The position numbers and the translations under genes are program-made. The notes under the pieces were generated by a model. That model was not told the origin of the DNA. It searched no databases and saw nothing but the letters and a program-made list of their open reading frames with translations. Of a stretch of 64,000 bases of DNA, positions 26,036-34,420 are shown piece by piece (position 1 is the stretch's first letter; every line of letters begins with the position of its first letter). Origin of the DNA: JALYYC01 sp963795805 (GTDB lineage: Bacteria; Chloroflexota; Dormibacteria; CF-121); contig CAWCIV010000001.1 in assembly GCA_963795805.1 (NCBI GenBank), positions 496,001 through 560,000 of the forward strand, in the 5' to 3' direction.

Positions 26036-26524
26036 TCATACGGTGTTTAACTTCAACAGCGGTCTCGCCGCCGGCACCTGGCGCGCGAACTCGGCCAGGT
26101 CGAAGTAGACGCGCTCACCCATGAACAGGTTGTCTTTGACCGGAAAAAAGATCACGACCCGGTAGCGTAGCTCCTGCCCGCTCGGTTCGACGCCAAACAG
26201 CGGCCCCTCCATCCGGCCGAACACCTCCGACTCCTCGACGATGCAGTCCTCGGCATCGACGCGGTTGAGCAGCGTGAGCTTGACGTTGGGGATGCCGCGC
26301 CAGAGCCCCAGGTAGAACTCGCGGACCTCGGCCTTGCCGCGCCAGCGCTGCCCGAGCGGGACCACCTCGTACTCGCAGTCCTCGTGCAGCGTGCTGATCA
26401 ACCGATCGAGCTCGCGCCGATTCTCCGCCCGCGCGTGCTTGATCCAGAGCTCGTAGTTGGCCCGCGCTCGTGGGCTCTCTGCCCGTGTCTCGAACGGGCT
26501 CGCTTGAAGATCCGCGGGCGTCAC
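26036..26524 (-). CDS. SnoaL-like (NTF2-fold) protein
   Basis: 162 residues from GTG 26522-26524. The sequence fits an NTF2-like cone: WIKHARAENRRELDRLISTL as the first helix, then DCEYEVVPLGQRWRGKAEVREFY, and FGVEPSGQELRYRVVIFFPV. SnoaL-like proteins range from polyketide cyclases to ester or nucleotide-binding proteins, so no substrate can be given. The start is set by TATCCT (minus strand, 26531-26536) six bases before the GTG. The longer open frame to 26866 runs antisense to icd and is rejected. It lies 13 bp upstream of pntAA on the same strand. Confidence 0.7.
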   Translation of the reverse strand: MTPADLQASPFETRAESPRARANYELWIKHARAENRRELDRLISTLHEDCEYEVVPLGQRWRGKAEVREFYLGLWRGIPNVKLTLLNRVDAEDCIVEESEVFGRMEGPLFGVEPSGQELRYRVVIFFPVKDNLFMGERVYFDLAEFARQVPAARPLLKLNTV

Positions 26525-26530
26525 AGCTAG

Positions 26531-26558
26531 AGGATAACAACGGAGCTGCTGGTACACT
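26531..26558. promoter_or_regulatory. Divergent -10 elements in a 43-bp spacer (SnoaL-like / icd)
   Basis: The minus strand has TATCCT at 26531-26536, six bases before GTG 26524. The plus strand has TACACT at 26553-26558, nine bases before TTG 26568. Each promoter's upstream region overlaps the other, so polymerases would compete. Confidence 0.45.
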
Positions 26559-26567
26559 TGCTCCGTT

Positions 26568-27674
26568 TTGGCTGCGCATCGTGTGACCCTGATCCCCGGC
26601 GACGGGGTGGGTCCCGAGGTTAGCGAGGCGACGCGGCGAGTGCTCGAGGCTACCGGCGTCGCGTTCGAGTGGGACGTGCAGAACGCGGGCCTCGCGGTCA
26701 TGGACCAGTACGGAACGCCCATGCCGGAGCATGTCCTGGAGTCGATTCGACGCAACAAGGTCGCCATCAAGGGCCCGCTGACAACGCCGCTGGGCAAGGG
26801 CATCCGGTCGGTGAACGTCGCGCTCCGGAAGGAACTGGATCTGTTTGCGCTCGTGCGTCCGTGCAAGAGTTATGCCGGGGTTCGGTCACGCTTCCAGAAC
26901 ATCGACCTGGTGATCGTGCGCGAAAACACGGAGGACATCTACGCCGGGATCGAGTTCCAGGAAGGGAAGCCCGAGACGGCCCAGATCATCAAACAGATCG
27001 AGACCGCGACAAAGAAGTCCATCAAGCTGGACTCCGGCCTCAGTATCAAGGCACTTTCGATCACCGCCTGCAAGCGGATCGTGAACTATGCCTTCCAGTA
27101 CGCCCGCACGCACGGCCGGCGCAAGGTGACGGCGGTCCACAAGGCCAACATCATGAAATTCACCGACGGACTGTTCCTGCAGGTGGCGCAGGACATCGCC
27201 AAGGAGCATCCGGACATCGAGTTCAATGACCGGATCGTGGACAACATGTCGATGCAGCTGGTCCAGTACCCGGAGGAGTACGACGTCCTGGTGCTGCCCA
27301 ATCTCTATGGCGACATCCTGTCGGACCTCGCCGCCGGATTGGTCGGCGGCCTCGGGTTGGCGCCGGGGGCCAACCTGGGCGATACGGTGGCGCTCTTCGA
27401 GGCGACCCACGGCAGCGCCCCTAAATACGCGGGGATGAACCGCATCAATCCGATGGCGATGATGCTGTCCGGGGTGATGATGCTCCGGCACCTGGGCGAG
27501 ACCTATGCCGGCAACATGCTGGAAGGAGCGATCGCCGAGACGATCCGAGAAGGTCGCTACGTCACCTATGACATGAAAGCTGACCGCAACGATCCGACGG
27601 CCGTGGGCACCAGCCAGGTGGCCGACGCGATCATCGCCAAGCTGGAAAAGGCCCGGACGCCGACCGCCATCTAG
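26568..27674 (+). CDS. icd: NAD-type isocitrate dehydrogenase (beta-decarboxylating family)
   Basis: 368 residues. It belongs to the isocitrate/isopropylmalate dehydrogenase family, which oxidises a 2-hydroxy acid and decarboxylates it. It opens LIPGDGVGPEVSEATRRVL. The substrate loop is VRENTEDIYAGIEF, a form typical of NAD-dependent isocitrate dehydrogenases rather than LeuB. The metal-binding stretch is NLYGDILSDLAAGLVGGLG, followed by FEATHGSAPKYAG. The start is TTG 26568, nine bases after TACACT. GTG 26580 (before TLIPGDG) is an alternative. The gene is read from its own promoter, divergent to the SnoaL-like gene and transhydrogenase. Confidence 0.85.
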   Translation: MAAHRVTLIPGDGVGPEVSEATRRVLEATGVAFEWDVQNAGLAVMDQYGTPMPEHVLESIRRNKVAIKGPLTTPLGKGIRSVNVALRKELDLFALVRPCKSYAGVRSRFQNIDLVIVRENTEDIYAGIEFQEGKPETAQIIKQIETATKKSIKLDSGLSIKALSITACKRIVNYAFQYARTHGRRKVTAVHKANIMKFTDGLFLQVAQDIAKEHPDIEFNDRIVDNMSMQLVQYPEEYDVLVLPNLYGDILSDLAAGLVGGLGLAPGANLGDTVALFEATHGSAPKYAGMNRINPMAMMLSGVMMLRHLGETYAGNMLEGAIAETIREGRYVTYDMKADRNDPTAVGTSQVADAIIAKLEKARTPTAI

Positions 27675-27708
27675 CGCGCCGCCGGGAATAGTTTCCGGGG
27701 TTCGCGGG

Positions 27709-27714
27709 TAAACT
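27709..27714 (+). promoter_or_regulatory. -10 element of the rhodanese-MoeB gene
   Basis: TAAACT, nine bases before ATG 27724, with no SD. A weak hairpin (CCGGGAA/TTTCCGG, 27682-27698) just upstream may end icd transcription. Confidence 0.4.
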
Positions 27715-27723
27715 CTAAGCATC

Positions 27724-28891
27724 ATGGCCAGCTATCGCGACATGCTCCGCAGCGTCAAGACACGAATTCAGGAGACGGACGCCCGCAGTCTGGAGTCCCA
27801 GCAGGGTGCCGACGAGCCGGTGCTGATCGACGTCCGCGAGCAGGACGAAGTCGAGCAGGGGATCATCCCCGGCGCGATCCACATTCCCCGCGGCTACCTC
27901 GAGTCTCGGGTCGAGCAGTACGTTCCGGACTACGCGACCCCGATCGTCGCCTACTGCGCCGCCGGCAACCGGTCGGCCTTTGCCGCCGAAACGCTCCAGC
28001 AGATGGGCTATCAGAAGGTCCAATCACTCAAGGGCGGCTTCACCGCCTGGAAGGATGCCGGCTTCAAGTTCGTCACTCCCCGTGACCTGACGCCCGCGCA
28101 ACACAAGCGCTACAGCCGCCATGTCCTGATCCCCGAGATCGGCAAGGAGGGGCAGCTGCGGCTGCTGGATTCCAGGGTGCTGATCATCGGCGCGGGTGGC
28201 CTCGGCTCGCCAGCGGCCTACTACCTCGCCGCGGCCGGCGTCGGTACCATCGGGATCGTCGACTCCGACGTGGTCGACGAGAGCAACCTGCAGCGGCAGA
28301 TCCTCCACAACAGCAAGCGGATCGGCCAGCCCAAGGTGGACTCGGCAAAGCAGACGCTCGAGGATCTGAACCCCGACGTCAAAGTGGTCCCGTACCAGCT
28401 CCGCCTGACTCGCGACAACATCGTCGACATCTTCAAGGAATACGACCTGATCGTGGACGGCAGCGACAACTTTCCCACCCGTTACCTCGTCAACGATGCC
28501 AGCGTGCTGTTGCGCAAGCCTGTGGTCCACGGCAGCATCTTCCGCTTCGATGGCCAGGTCAGCGTCTTCAAGCCGTTCGACGGCCCCTGCTACCGCTGTG
28601 TCTTTCCCGAGCCACCCCCGGCTGAGCTTGCGCCGAGTTGCGACGAGGCCGGGCACCCTGGGCGTGCTGCCGGGAATCGTTGGGCTGTTGGAAGCAAACG
28701 AAGCCGTCAAGCTCCTGCTCGAGATCGGCGAGCCGCTGGTCGGGCGGCTCTTGATGGTCGATGCGCTGGCGGTGGAGTTCCGCACCCTTCGGCTGAAGCG
28801 TGACCCGAAGTGTCCGGTTTGCGGTGAGGGCGCCCATTTCAAGGACTTCGTCGATTACGAAGTCTCGACCGCGATTCCGACGCCGGCCTGA
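27724..28891 (+). CDS. moeB: Rhodanese-MoeB/ThiF adenylyltransferase fusion (one-base frameshift in sequence)
   Basis: About 388 residues after repair. Residues about 20-118 form a rhodanese domain (VLIDVREQDEVEQGIIPGA; catalytic Cys in VAYCAAGNRSAFA). From about 122 on is an E1-like adenylyltransferase: YSRHVLIPEIGKEGQ, the ATP loop LIIGAGGLGSPAAYYLAAAG, IVDGSDNFPTRYLVN, and zinc pairs CYRC and CPVC. The usual MoeZ/MOCS3 order is E1 first and rhodanese last; here it is reversed. The frame breaks at 28646-28654 (GAGGCCGGGCACC). Deleting one G restores CDEAGTLGVLPGIVG. It would adenylate and thiolate sulfur carriers for molybdopterin or thiamine. The stop overlaps the next ATG (TGATG). Confidence 0.87.
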
Positions 28892-29604
28892 TGCAGTCGG
28901 CCAATGGGTTTCTCCGGGTCCTGGTCGTCATGGCCCATCCTGACGACGCGGAGTTCGGCGCGGGTGGCACGGTGGCCCGTTGGGCGAAGGAAGGCCGGCA
29001 CGTGACCTACCTGATCCTGACCGACGGCAATCGCGGGAGTAGTGACCCGGCGATGACCGCCGAGCGCCTGGCGCAAATCCGGCATGCCGAACAGCGCGCG
29101 GCGGCCACGAAGTTGGGCGTCAAGGATGTCTTCTTCCTCGGCTACGACGATGGCTCGCTGCAGCCGACCCTCGATCTGCGCCGCCAGATCACCCGCTGGA
29201 TCCGCCGCTGCAAACCAGACCTCGTGCTCGCGCCCGATCCGACCCGGCGCTGGACCGGGCAGCGCTATATCAATCACCCCGATCACCGCGCCGCCGGCGA
29301 GGCGACGCTCGACGCCATCATTCCCGGTTCGGACACCCGGCTTGTCTTCCCCGAGTTACTCGAAGAGGGGCTCGAGCCGCACCAGGTGAAAGAGATCTAC
29401 CTGTCCGGATCGAACGAGGCGGATCTCTTCGTCGACATCGCGCCCACGATCGAGACCAAGATCGAGGCGCTGCGCGAGCACAAGAGCCAGATCGGGGACT
29501 GGGCGGAACTCGATCGAAGCATCCGGGAACGCGCCGCCGAGATGGGGAAGACCCAGCAACTGGAGTTCGCCGAAGGCTTCAAGTACTTCAAGCTCCGAGA
29601 CTAG
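28891..29604 (+). CDS. PIG-L family N-deacetylase
   Basis: 237 residues. It is a zinc-dependent deacetylase of the PIG-L/LmbE/BshB family. The metal motif AHPDDAEFGAGG near residue 15, and the later NHPDHRAAGEATLDA, supply the His and Asp ligands. Relatives deacetylate GlcNAc-malate (bacillithiol), GlcNAc-inositol (mycothiol) or antibiotic intermediates. Nothing nearby decides between them, since no BshA/BshC or MshA/MshC is in the window. It is coupled to the rhodanese-MoeB gene by a one-base overlap. A 7-bp hairpin (AACCGTC/GACGGTT, 29608-29626) follows the stop. Confidence 0.85.
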   Translation: MQSANGFLRVLVVMAHPDDAEFGAGGTVARWAKEGRHVTYLILTDGNRGSSDPAMTAERLAQIRHAEQRAAATKLGVKDVFFLGYDDGSLQPTLDLRRQITRWIRRCKPDLVLAPDPTRRWTGQRYINHPDHRAAGEATLDAIIPGSDTRLVFPELLEEGLEPHQVKEIYLSGSNEADLFVDIAPTIETKIEALREHKSQIGDWAELDRSIRERAAEMGKTQQLEFAEGFKYFKLRD

Positions 29605-29634
29605 GCATAACCGTCCCCCAGACGGTTGAGGGCC

Positions 29635-29663
29635 TTGCGCCGCGAACATATGTTCGCTAAGAT
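29635..29663 (+). promoter_or_regulatory. LexA-type SOS box inside the mrfA promoter
   Basis: GCGAACATATGTTCGC (29642-29657) is a perfect 16-bp palindrome containing CGAAC-N4-GTTCG, the LexA/DinR operator of Bacillus and actinobacteria. It exactly fills the 17-bp spacer (29641-29657) between TTGCGC (29635-29640, -35) and TAAGAT (29658-29663, -10). The ATG of mrfA is 8 nt after the -10. LexA bound here would block polymerase. Confidence 0.75.
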
Positions 29664-29671
29664 GCCTGGGC

Positions 29672-31942
29672 ATGGCTGTCGACGCGGTTCTCGACCGACT
29701 GCTCGGCCAGGATGAGTTCCGCCGCGGCCTGACGCTCGACCACACCATCCCGGCTCGGAGCGCCCGCTTTGCCGATTTTCCGCCGGCGCTGGACCACCGG
29801 ATTGCGCACGCGTTGGCGGGACGCGGCATCACGCGCCTCTACACGCACCAGGCCGAGTCGGTGGCGCGCACGCTGCAAGGCCAGGACTGCGTTGTGGTCA
29901 CGCCGACGGCCTCGGGCAAGACCCTCTGCTACAACCTGCCCGTCCTGCACACCGTGCTGGCCGAGCCGGATGCCCGGGCCCTCTACCTGTTTCCCACCAA
30001 GGCGCTCGCCCAGGACCAGCTTGCGGAGCTGCATGGCTTGGTGGGCGGGCTCAACGCCGACATCAAGACCTACACCTACGACGGCGACACACCGGTCAGC
30101 GCCCGGCAGGCGATCCGCCAGGCCGGACATATCGTCGTGACCAACCCGGACATGCTGCACACCGGCGTGCTGCCGCATCACACCCGCTGGGTGAAGCTCT
30201 TCGCCAACCTTCGTTACGTCGTCATCGACGAACTGCACGCCTACCGTGGAGTGTTCGGCAGCCACCTGGCGAACGTGCTGCGACGGCTCTGGCGTGTCTG
30301 CGCCTTCTACGACAGCCATCCGATCGTGATCTGCTGCTCCGCGACGATCGCCAATCCCCGCGAGCTGGCCGAGCGGCTGACCGGAAGACCCATGACGTTG
30401 ATCGACGACAACGGCGCGCCGGCCGGGCCGAAGCGGCTGCTTTTCTACAACCCACCGGTCCTGAATCGCGAGCTTGGCATCCGGAAATCGTCAACGCTGG
30501 AGAGCCAGCGGATCGCCGAGGCGTTCCTGCGGGGCGGAGTCCAGACCATCGTCTTCGGCCGCAGCCGGCTGCAGGTCGAGATTCTTCTCAGCTACCTCCA
30601 GCAGGCGCTGGCCAACCGCCTCGGCGACAGCCACGCGATCCGGGGCTACCGCGGTGGCTACCTGCCGCTCCAGCGGCGCGAGATCGAGCATGGGTTGCGC
30701 GACGGGACCGTCCGCGGCGTCGTCAGCACCAACGCGCTCGAGCTTGGCATCGACATCGGTCACCTCGATGCGGCCATCCTCTGCGGTTACCCGGGCACGA
30801 TCGCCAGCGCCTGGCAGCAGATCGGCCGGGCGGGACGGCGTCGCGAGTCCGCAGCGGCGGTTTATGTCGCGTCGAGCAGTCCGATCGACCAGTACCTGGT
30901 GAACCATCCCGAGTACTTTCTCGGGCGCGATCCCGAACAGGGGTTGATCGATCCCGACAACCTGCTGATCCTGAGCGCCCACCTGCAGGCCGCGACGTTC
31001 GAGCTGCCGCTACCCATGCGCGAGTCCTTTGGCGAGGCGCCGGTTGCGGAACTGCTGCGGATCCTCGAGGAGGACGGCGCCGTCCACCTGGCCGGCGACG
31101 CCTGGCACTGGAGCGCGGACGCCTTTCCGGCTGAGGGGGTTAGCCTCCGGAGCGCTAACGCCGACAACGTGGTGATCGTCGACGTGACCCGAGGCGCGCG
31201 GGTGGTGGGGGAGATGGACCAGTTCTCGGCGCCGGTCTTCCTGCATGAGGAAGCGATTTACCTCCACGAGGGCAGGCAGTACCACGTCGATCGCCTCGAC
31301 TGGGAGGAGAAGAAGGCGTACGTCCGGCCGGTCAAAGTTGATTACTACACCGACGCCAACATGGCCGTCAGCATCAAGGTCCTCCAAACGCTCAAATCCA
31401 GTCGAGCCCAGCAGATCCCGGTCCACCATGGCGAGGTGCGCGTCACCGCGCTGCCGACCATCTTCAAGAAGATCCGGTTTCACACTCACGAAAACGTCGG
31501 CTCGGGGCCGATCAGCCTGCCCGAGCAACAGCTGCATACGACCGCGTTCTGGATGGAGATCCCCACCGAGGTTGCGCGCCAGTTCTCACGCCCGGCTCTG
31601 CAGGGCGGGATGCAGGGGCTGGCCAACGTCCTGACCCAGGTCGCCTGCCTCTTTCTGATGTGCGACCCGCGCGATCTCGGGGCCTACGCGGAGACCCGCG
31701 CGCCGCATACCGGGACGCCGGCGGTCTTCGTCTACGAGCGCTACCCGGGCGGCGTCGGCATGAGCGCGCGCCTGCTCGAGACGGCGATGGCGGTCATCCG
31801 GGCGGGCCACGAGCTGGTATCCGATTGCGCCTGCGGCAGCGGCTGCCCGTCGTGCGTCGGTCCAGCGCTCGAGGTGGGGGAGGAGGGGAAGGCGGTGACC
31901 CTCCGCCTGTTGGAGATGGCCGCGCTTGCGCCGGTCGCGTGA
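29672..31942 (+). CDS. mrfA: DExH helicase with DUF1998, MrfA/YprA/Hrq1-like
   Basis: 756 residues. It is a superfamily 2 helicase: Walker A TPTASGKT (residues 78-85), DExH box as DELH in VVIDELHAYRG, CCSATIANP (motif III), and ALELGIDIGHLDAA and QQIGRAGRR (motifs V-VI). The C-terminal DUF1998 region ends with four clustered cysteines (CACGSGCPSC), the metal-binding feature of MrfA. In Bacillus subtilis MrfA (YprA) and MrfB act together in repair of mitomycin-type damage. The next gene is an MrfB homologue coupled by GTGA. The promoter contains a palindromic LexA-type box, which makes this a probable DNA-damage-inducible pair. Confidence 0.92.
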   Translation: MAVDAVLDRLLGQDEFRRGLTLDHTIPARSARFADFPPALDHRIAHALAGRGITRLYTHQAESVARTLQGQDCVVVTPTASGKTLCYNLPVLHTVLAEPDARALYLFPTKALAQDQLAELHGLVGGLNADIKTYTYDGDTPVSARQAIRQAGHIVVTNPDMLHTGVLPHHTRWVKLFANLRYVVIDELHAYRGVFGSHLANVLRRLWRVCAFYDSHPIVICCSATIANPRELAERLTGRPMTLIDDNGAPAGPKRLLFYNPPVLNRELGIRKSSTLESQRIAEAFLRGGVQTIVFGRSRLQVEILLSYLQQALANRLGDSHAIRGYRGGYLPLQRREIEHGLRDGTVRGVVSTNALELGIDIGHLDAAILCGYPGTIASAWQQIGRAGRRRESAAAVYVASSSPIDQYLVNHPEYFLGRDPEQGLIDPDNLLILSAHLQAATFELPLPMRESFGEAPVAELLRILEEDGAVHLAGDAWHWSADAFPAEGVSLRSANADNVVIVDVTRGARVVGEMDQFSAPVFLHEEAIYLHEGRQYHVDRLDWEEKKAYVRPVKVDYYTDANMAVSIKVLQTLKSSRAQQIPVHHGEVRVTALPTIFKKIRFHTHENVGSGPISLPEQQLHTTAFWMEIPTEVARQFSRPALQGGMQGLANVLTQVACLFLMCDPRDLGAYAETRAPHTGTPAVFVYERYPGGVGMSARLLETAMAVIRAGHELVSDCACGSGCPSCVGPALEVGEEGKAVTLRLLEMAALAPVA

Positions 31943-33138
31943 ACGGGGACCTCGACGCGCTCCGGGCCCGCCTCGCCGAGCTTGGCGCCCGCCATGCACG
32001 CCAGGCGCGGTCGCCCACCCGGCACCCCGCGCCGATCGGGACGAGCATCGAGGCGACGCCCTTCGGCCCCGTCGCGGTCCGCGAGGAGTGGCTCGCCGAT
32101 GATCAGGTCCCTGCCACGGCCACCCTGGCGCGATGCCTCGGTCTCGAGGCCAGCGCGCTCGAGCGGCCGCTCTATCTCGATACGGAGACCACCGGCCTGT
32201 CGGGCGGCGCTGGTGTGGTGGCCTTCCTCATCGGGCTCGCCTGGCGTGACGGCGACGGCATCCGGCTCGCCCAGTACTTCCTCCAGGACCTCGACCAGGA
32301 GCCGGCGCTCCTGTGGGCGGTCGGCCGGCACGTCGGCCGGGCCGGGTGCCTCGTCACCTATAACGGCCGCACCTTCGACTGGCCGCTGCTCCAGGCCAGG
32401 CTGATCATGCGCCGCGTTCGCCCCGCGTGGTCGGTTGCATCGCACCTGGATCTCCTGCCGATCGCTCGTCGGATCTTCAAGCCGCGGTTGCCGGACTGCG
32501 CGCTGCAAACGATCGAACAGGCGGTGCTTGATCTGCATCGTCATGAGGACCTGCCGGGCTGGATGATCCCGGGCCGCTATTTCGCCTGGCTTCGCGGAGC
32601 CGGCCCGGACGCGATGGAACCGGTGTTCCAGCACAACCGGCAGGATGTCCTGTCGATGGCGCGACTGGTCGACCGCTTTGACGCGCTGCTCGAAAATGGC
32701 GCGGAGCTCCATCCCCTCGATCGCTTCAGCAGGGCACGCTTTCTCCAGGCCCGTGGCTTTGACGGAGAGGCAATTGGCGAATACAGACTTCTGTGGGAGG
32801 GCGACACGATACCGGGCACGCAGCGGGGCGCCGTGGGCCTTCGCCTTGCTCGCCTGCTCCGCCGCCATGGCCGCTGGCCCGAGGCCCGCCTGGTCCTGGA
32901 TGAATGCTGGCGGACCCAGTGTTACCCGTACCCGGCAGCGATCGAGCTGGCCAAGCTGCTCGAGCATCAGGCCCGCGACCCCGCCGGTGCACTCCGGGTC
33001 GTGGCCGAGGCCCTGAACCTCCTGACGATGGCCGTGATCGGCGACGACCGATGGCGGGTGGACCTGGAGCGGAGGCGGCGTCGTCTCGATCTCCGACTGG
33101 CCCGCGTTGGCCGTGGCCAGCTCGCCCTTACTGGTTGA
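31939..33138 (+). CDS. mrfB: MrfB/YprB-like DEDD-family exonuclease
   Basis: 399 residues from GTG 31939, which overlaps the mrfA stop (GTGA). The exonuclease core has LYLDTETTGLSGGAGVVAFL (motif I, D-x-E), a motif II region in LVTYNGRTFDWPLLQARL, and HNRQDVLSMARLVDRF (motif III, H-x3-D). The C-terminal 130 residues are helical with TPR-like repeats (GEYRLLWEGDTIPGTQRGA onward). This is the layout of Bacillus YprB/MrfB. It should be the nuclease partner of the helicase upstream. A reading extended to 31660 overlaps mrfA out of frame and is rejected. Its 3' end overlaps the converging M23 gene by 11 bases. Confidence 0.88.
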   Translation: MNGDLDALRARLAELGARHARQARSPTRHPAPIGTSIEATPFGPVAVREEWLADDQVPATATLARCLGLEASALERPLYLDTETTGLSGGAGVVAFLIGLAWRDGDGIRLAQYFLQDLDQEPALLWAVGRHVGRAGCLVTYNGRTFDWPLLQARLIMRRVRPAWSVASHLDLLPIARRIFKPRLPDCALQTIEQAVLDLHRHEDLPGWMIPGRYFAWLRGAGPDAMEPVFQHNRQDVLSMARLVDRFDALLENGAELHPLDRFSRARFLQARGFDGEAIGEYRLLWEGDTIPGTQRGAVGLRLARLLRRHGRWPEARLVLDECWRTQCYPYPAAIELAKLLEHQARDPAGALRVVAEALNLLTMAVIGDDRWRVDLERRRRRLDLRLARVGRGQLALTG

Positions 33139-34420
33139 AGTTGTTGGGGCCGTTCGGGGGCAGATAGGGGAGGGGGTTCGTCGGCTGCCCGCCGTAGCGA
33201 TACTCGAAGTGCACGTGCGGCCCGGTCGAGTTCCCGGTTGAGCCCTCGTAGCCGATCAGCTGGCCCTGGTGCACGCTATCGCCGGCCTTCACCTGGAAAC
33301 CGAGCAGGTGACCATAAAGCGAGAAGAAGTTGTTTTTGTGGGCGATGATCACATAGTTGCCGTAGCCGACGATTTGACCACCGATCATGCTGGTTGTCGC
33401 CGAGACCACGACCCCGTCATCGGCCGCAAGGATCGGCGTCCCCTGGTTATAGGCCACGTCAACGCCGGCGTGGAAGTGCGGGTAGCCGAAGCCAGGGGGT
33501 TCGAACGGCTGCGAACACGGGCCGAAGACGAGGGTGATCGTGCCCTGCTGGATCGGCCAGACGAGCGGGTACTTGGTCGAGTGGGTGGTGGTGGCGTTGG
33601 GCAGGTTGAACAGGTTGTTCTGCATCCAGAACTGCGCCTGCTGCCAGGCAGCCTGGTCGGCCTCGGCGATCAGCTGGTCCTGCCGGGCGATCTCCATGTC
33701 CGCGATCCGCTGCGCGAGCGCGGCCGATTGGCCATTGATGACGACGAGTTCGTACTTCACCTGTGAAATGCTGGTGCGCAATTTGGCCTCGAGGTCCTGC
33801 TGGTGCGCCTGCTGGACCAGCAGCGCGGCCTTCTGCGTCACGAGGTCGGCGCGCTTCGCGTCGGCTTCCTTTTTGCTGGCGACGACCAGGGCTTCCTCCG
33901 CGTGGAGCTTCTGGTCCGTCTGATGGATCTGGTCCAGCAAGCGATGGCTGAGGAAGGTGAGGTGCTCGATCATGACCGCGCGGTTGAGGAACGTCTGGAA
34001 GTTCGGCGAGCCGAGCAAGAGTGCGAACGGATCGGCATTGGATTTGTAGGTCGCGCGGACGAAGCCTGCGTACTCGGCTTTGGTTCGCTCGAGGAGCATG
34101 CGGGCTTCGGCGATCTTGGCATCGAGTGCGCTGATCTGTCCCTCGAGCACCGAGATGCGCTGCTCCGCCGCGGTGATCTTGTCGATCGTTTGGTTCACCG
34201 TGTCGCGAGTCTGCTGGATTTGCTGCTGAAGCGCGATTTCCTGGGCCTGCGCCCGCTGGAGGTTGCTCTGGAGCGAGCCCTTGATCCTGGCGATGGCGTC
34301 CAGCCGAGCCTTGGCGTCGGCGATGTCATCGGCTGAGGTGGCCAGCGGGCCGCTGAGAAGGAGGCTCCATGCCACGGCGCCGGCCACGGCCACACGGAAA
34401 AAGACCCCCCTCGGACCCAT
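33128..34420 (-). CDS. EnvC-like coiled-coil M23 peptidase (second copy)
   Basis: 430 residues. An N-terminal signal peptide (AVAGAVAWSLLLSGPLATSA) is followed by a long coiled coil (about 30-255, with LQSNLQRAQAQEIALQQQIQ) and an M23 domain with HFHAGVDVAYN and HVHFEYRYGG as zinc ligands. It parallels the FtsEX-linked copy at 8.8-10.0 kb in length and order, so the two are paralogues with perhaps separate roles. This one stands alone, away from ftsEX, and is uninterrupted. No SD precedes the ATG. An internal GTG at 34391-34393 after a G-run would remove the basic part of the signal peptide, so I keep the ATG. Confidence 0.92.
   Translation of the reverse strand: MGPRGVFFRVAVAGAVAWSLLLSGPLATSADDIADAKARLDAIARIKGSLQSNLQRAQAQEIALQQQIQQTRDTVNQTIDKITAAEQRISVLEGQISALDAKIAEARMLLERTKAEYAGFVRATYKSNADPFALLLGSPNFQTFLNRAVMIEHLTFLSHRLLDQIHQTDQKLHAEEALVVASKKEADAKRADLVTQKAALLVQQAHQQDLEAKLRTSISQVKYELVVINGQSAALAQRIADMEIARQDQLIAEADQAAWQQAQFWMQNNLFNLPNATTTHSTKYPLVWPIQQGTITLVFGPCSQPFEPPGFGYPHFHAGVDVAYNQGTPILAADDGVVVSATTSMIGGQIVGYGNYVIIAHKNNFFSLYGHLLGFQVKAGDSVHQGQLIGYEGSTGNSTGPHVHFEYRYGGQPTNPLPYLPPNGPNNFNQ

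Noticed and set aside
26525..26866. Upstream extension of the SnoaL-like protein
   Set aside because: It runs antisense through the start of icd, has no homology, and lies upstream of the leaderless promoter of the true start.
31660..31938. N-terminal extension of the MrfB-like protein
   Set aside because: It overlaps the C-terminal cysteine region of mrfA in another frame. The GTG at 31939 overlapping the mrfA stop is the natural start.
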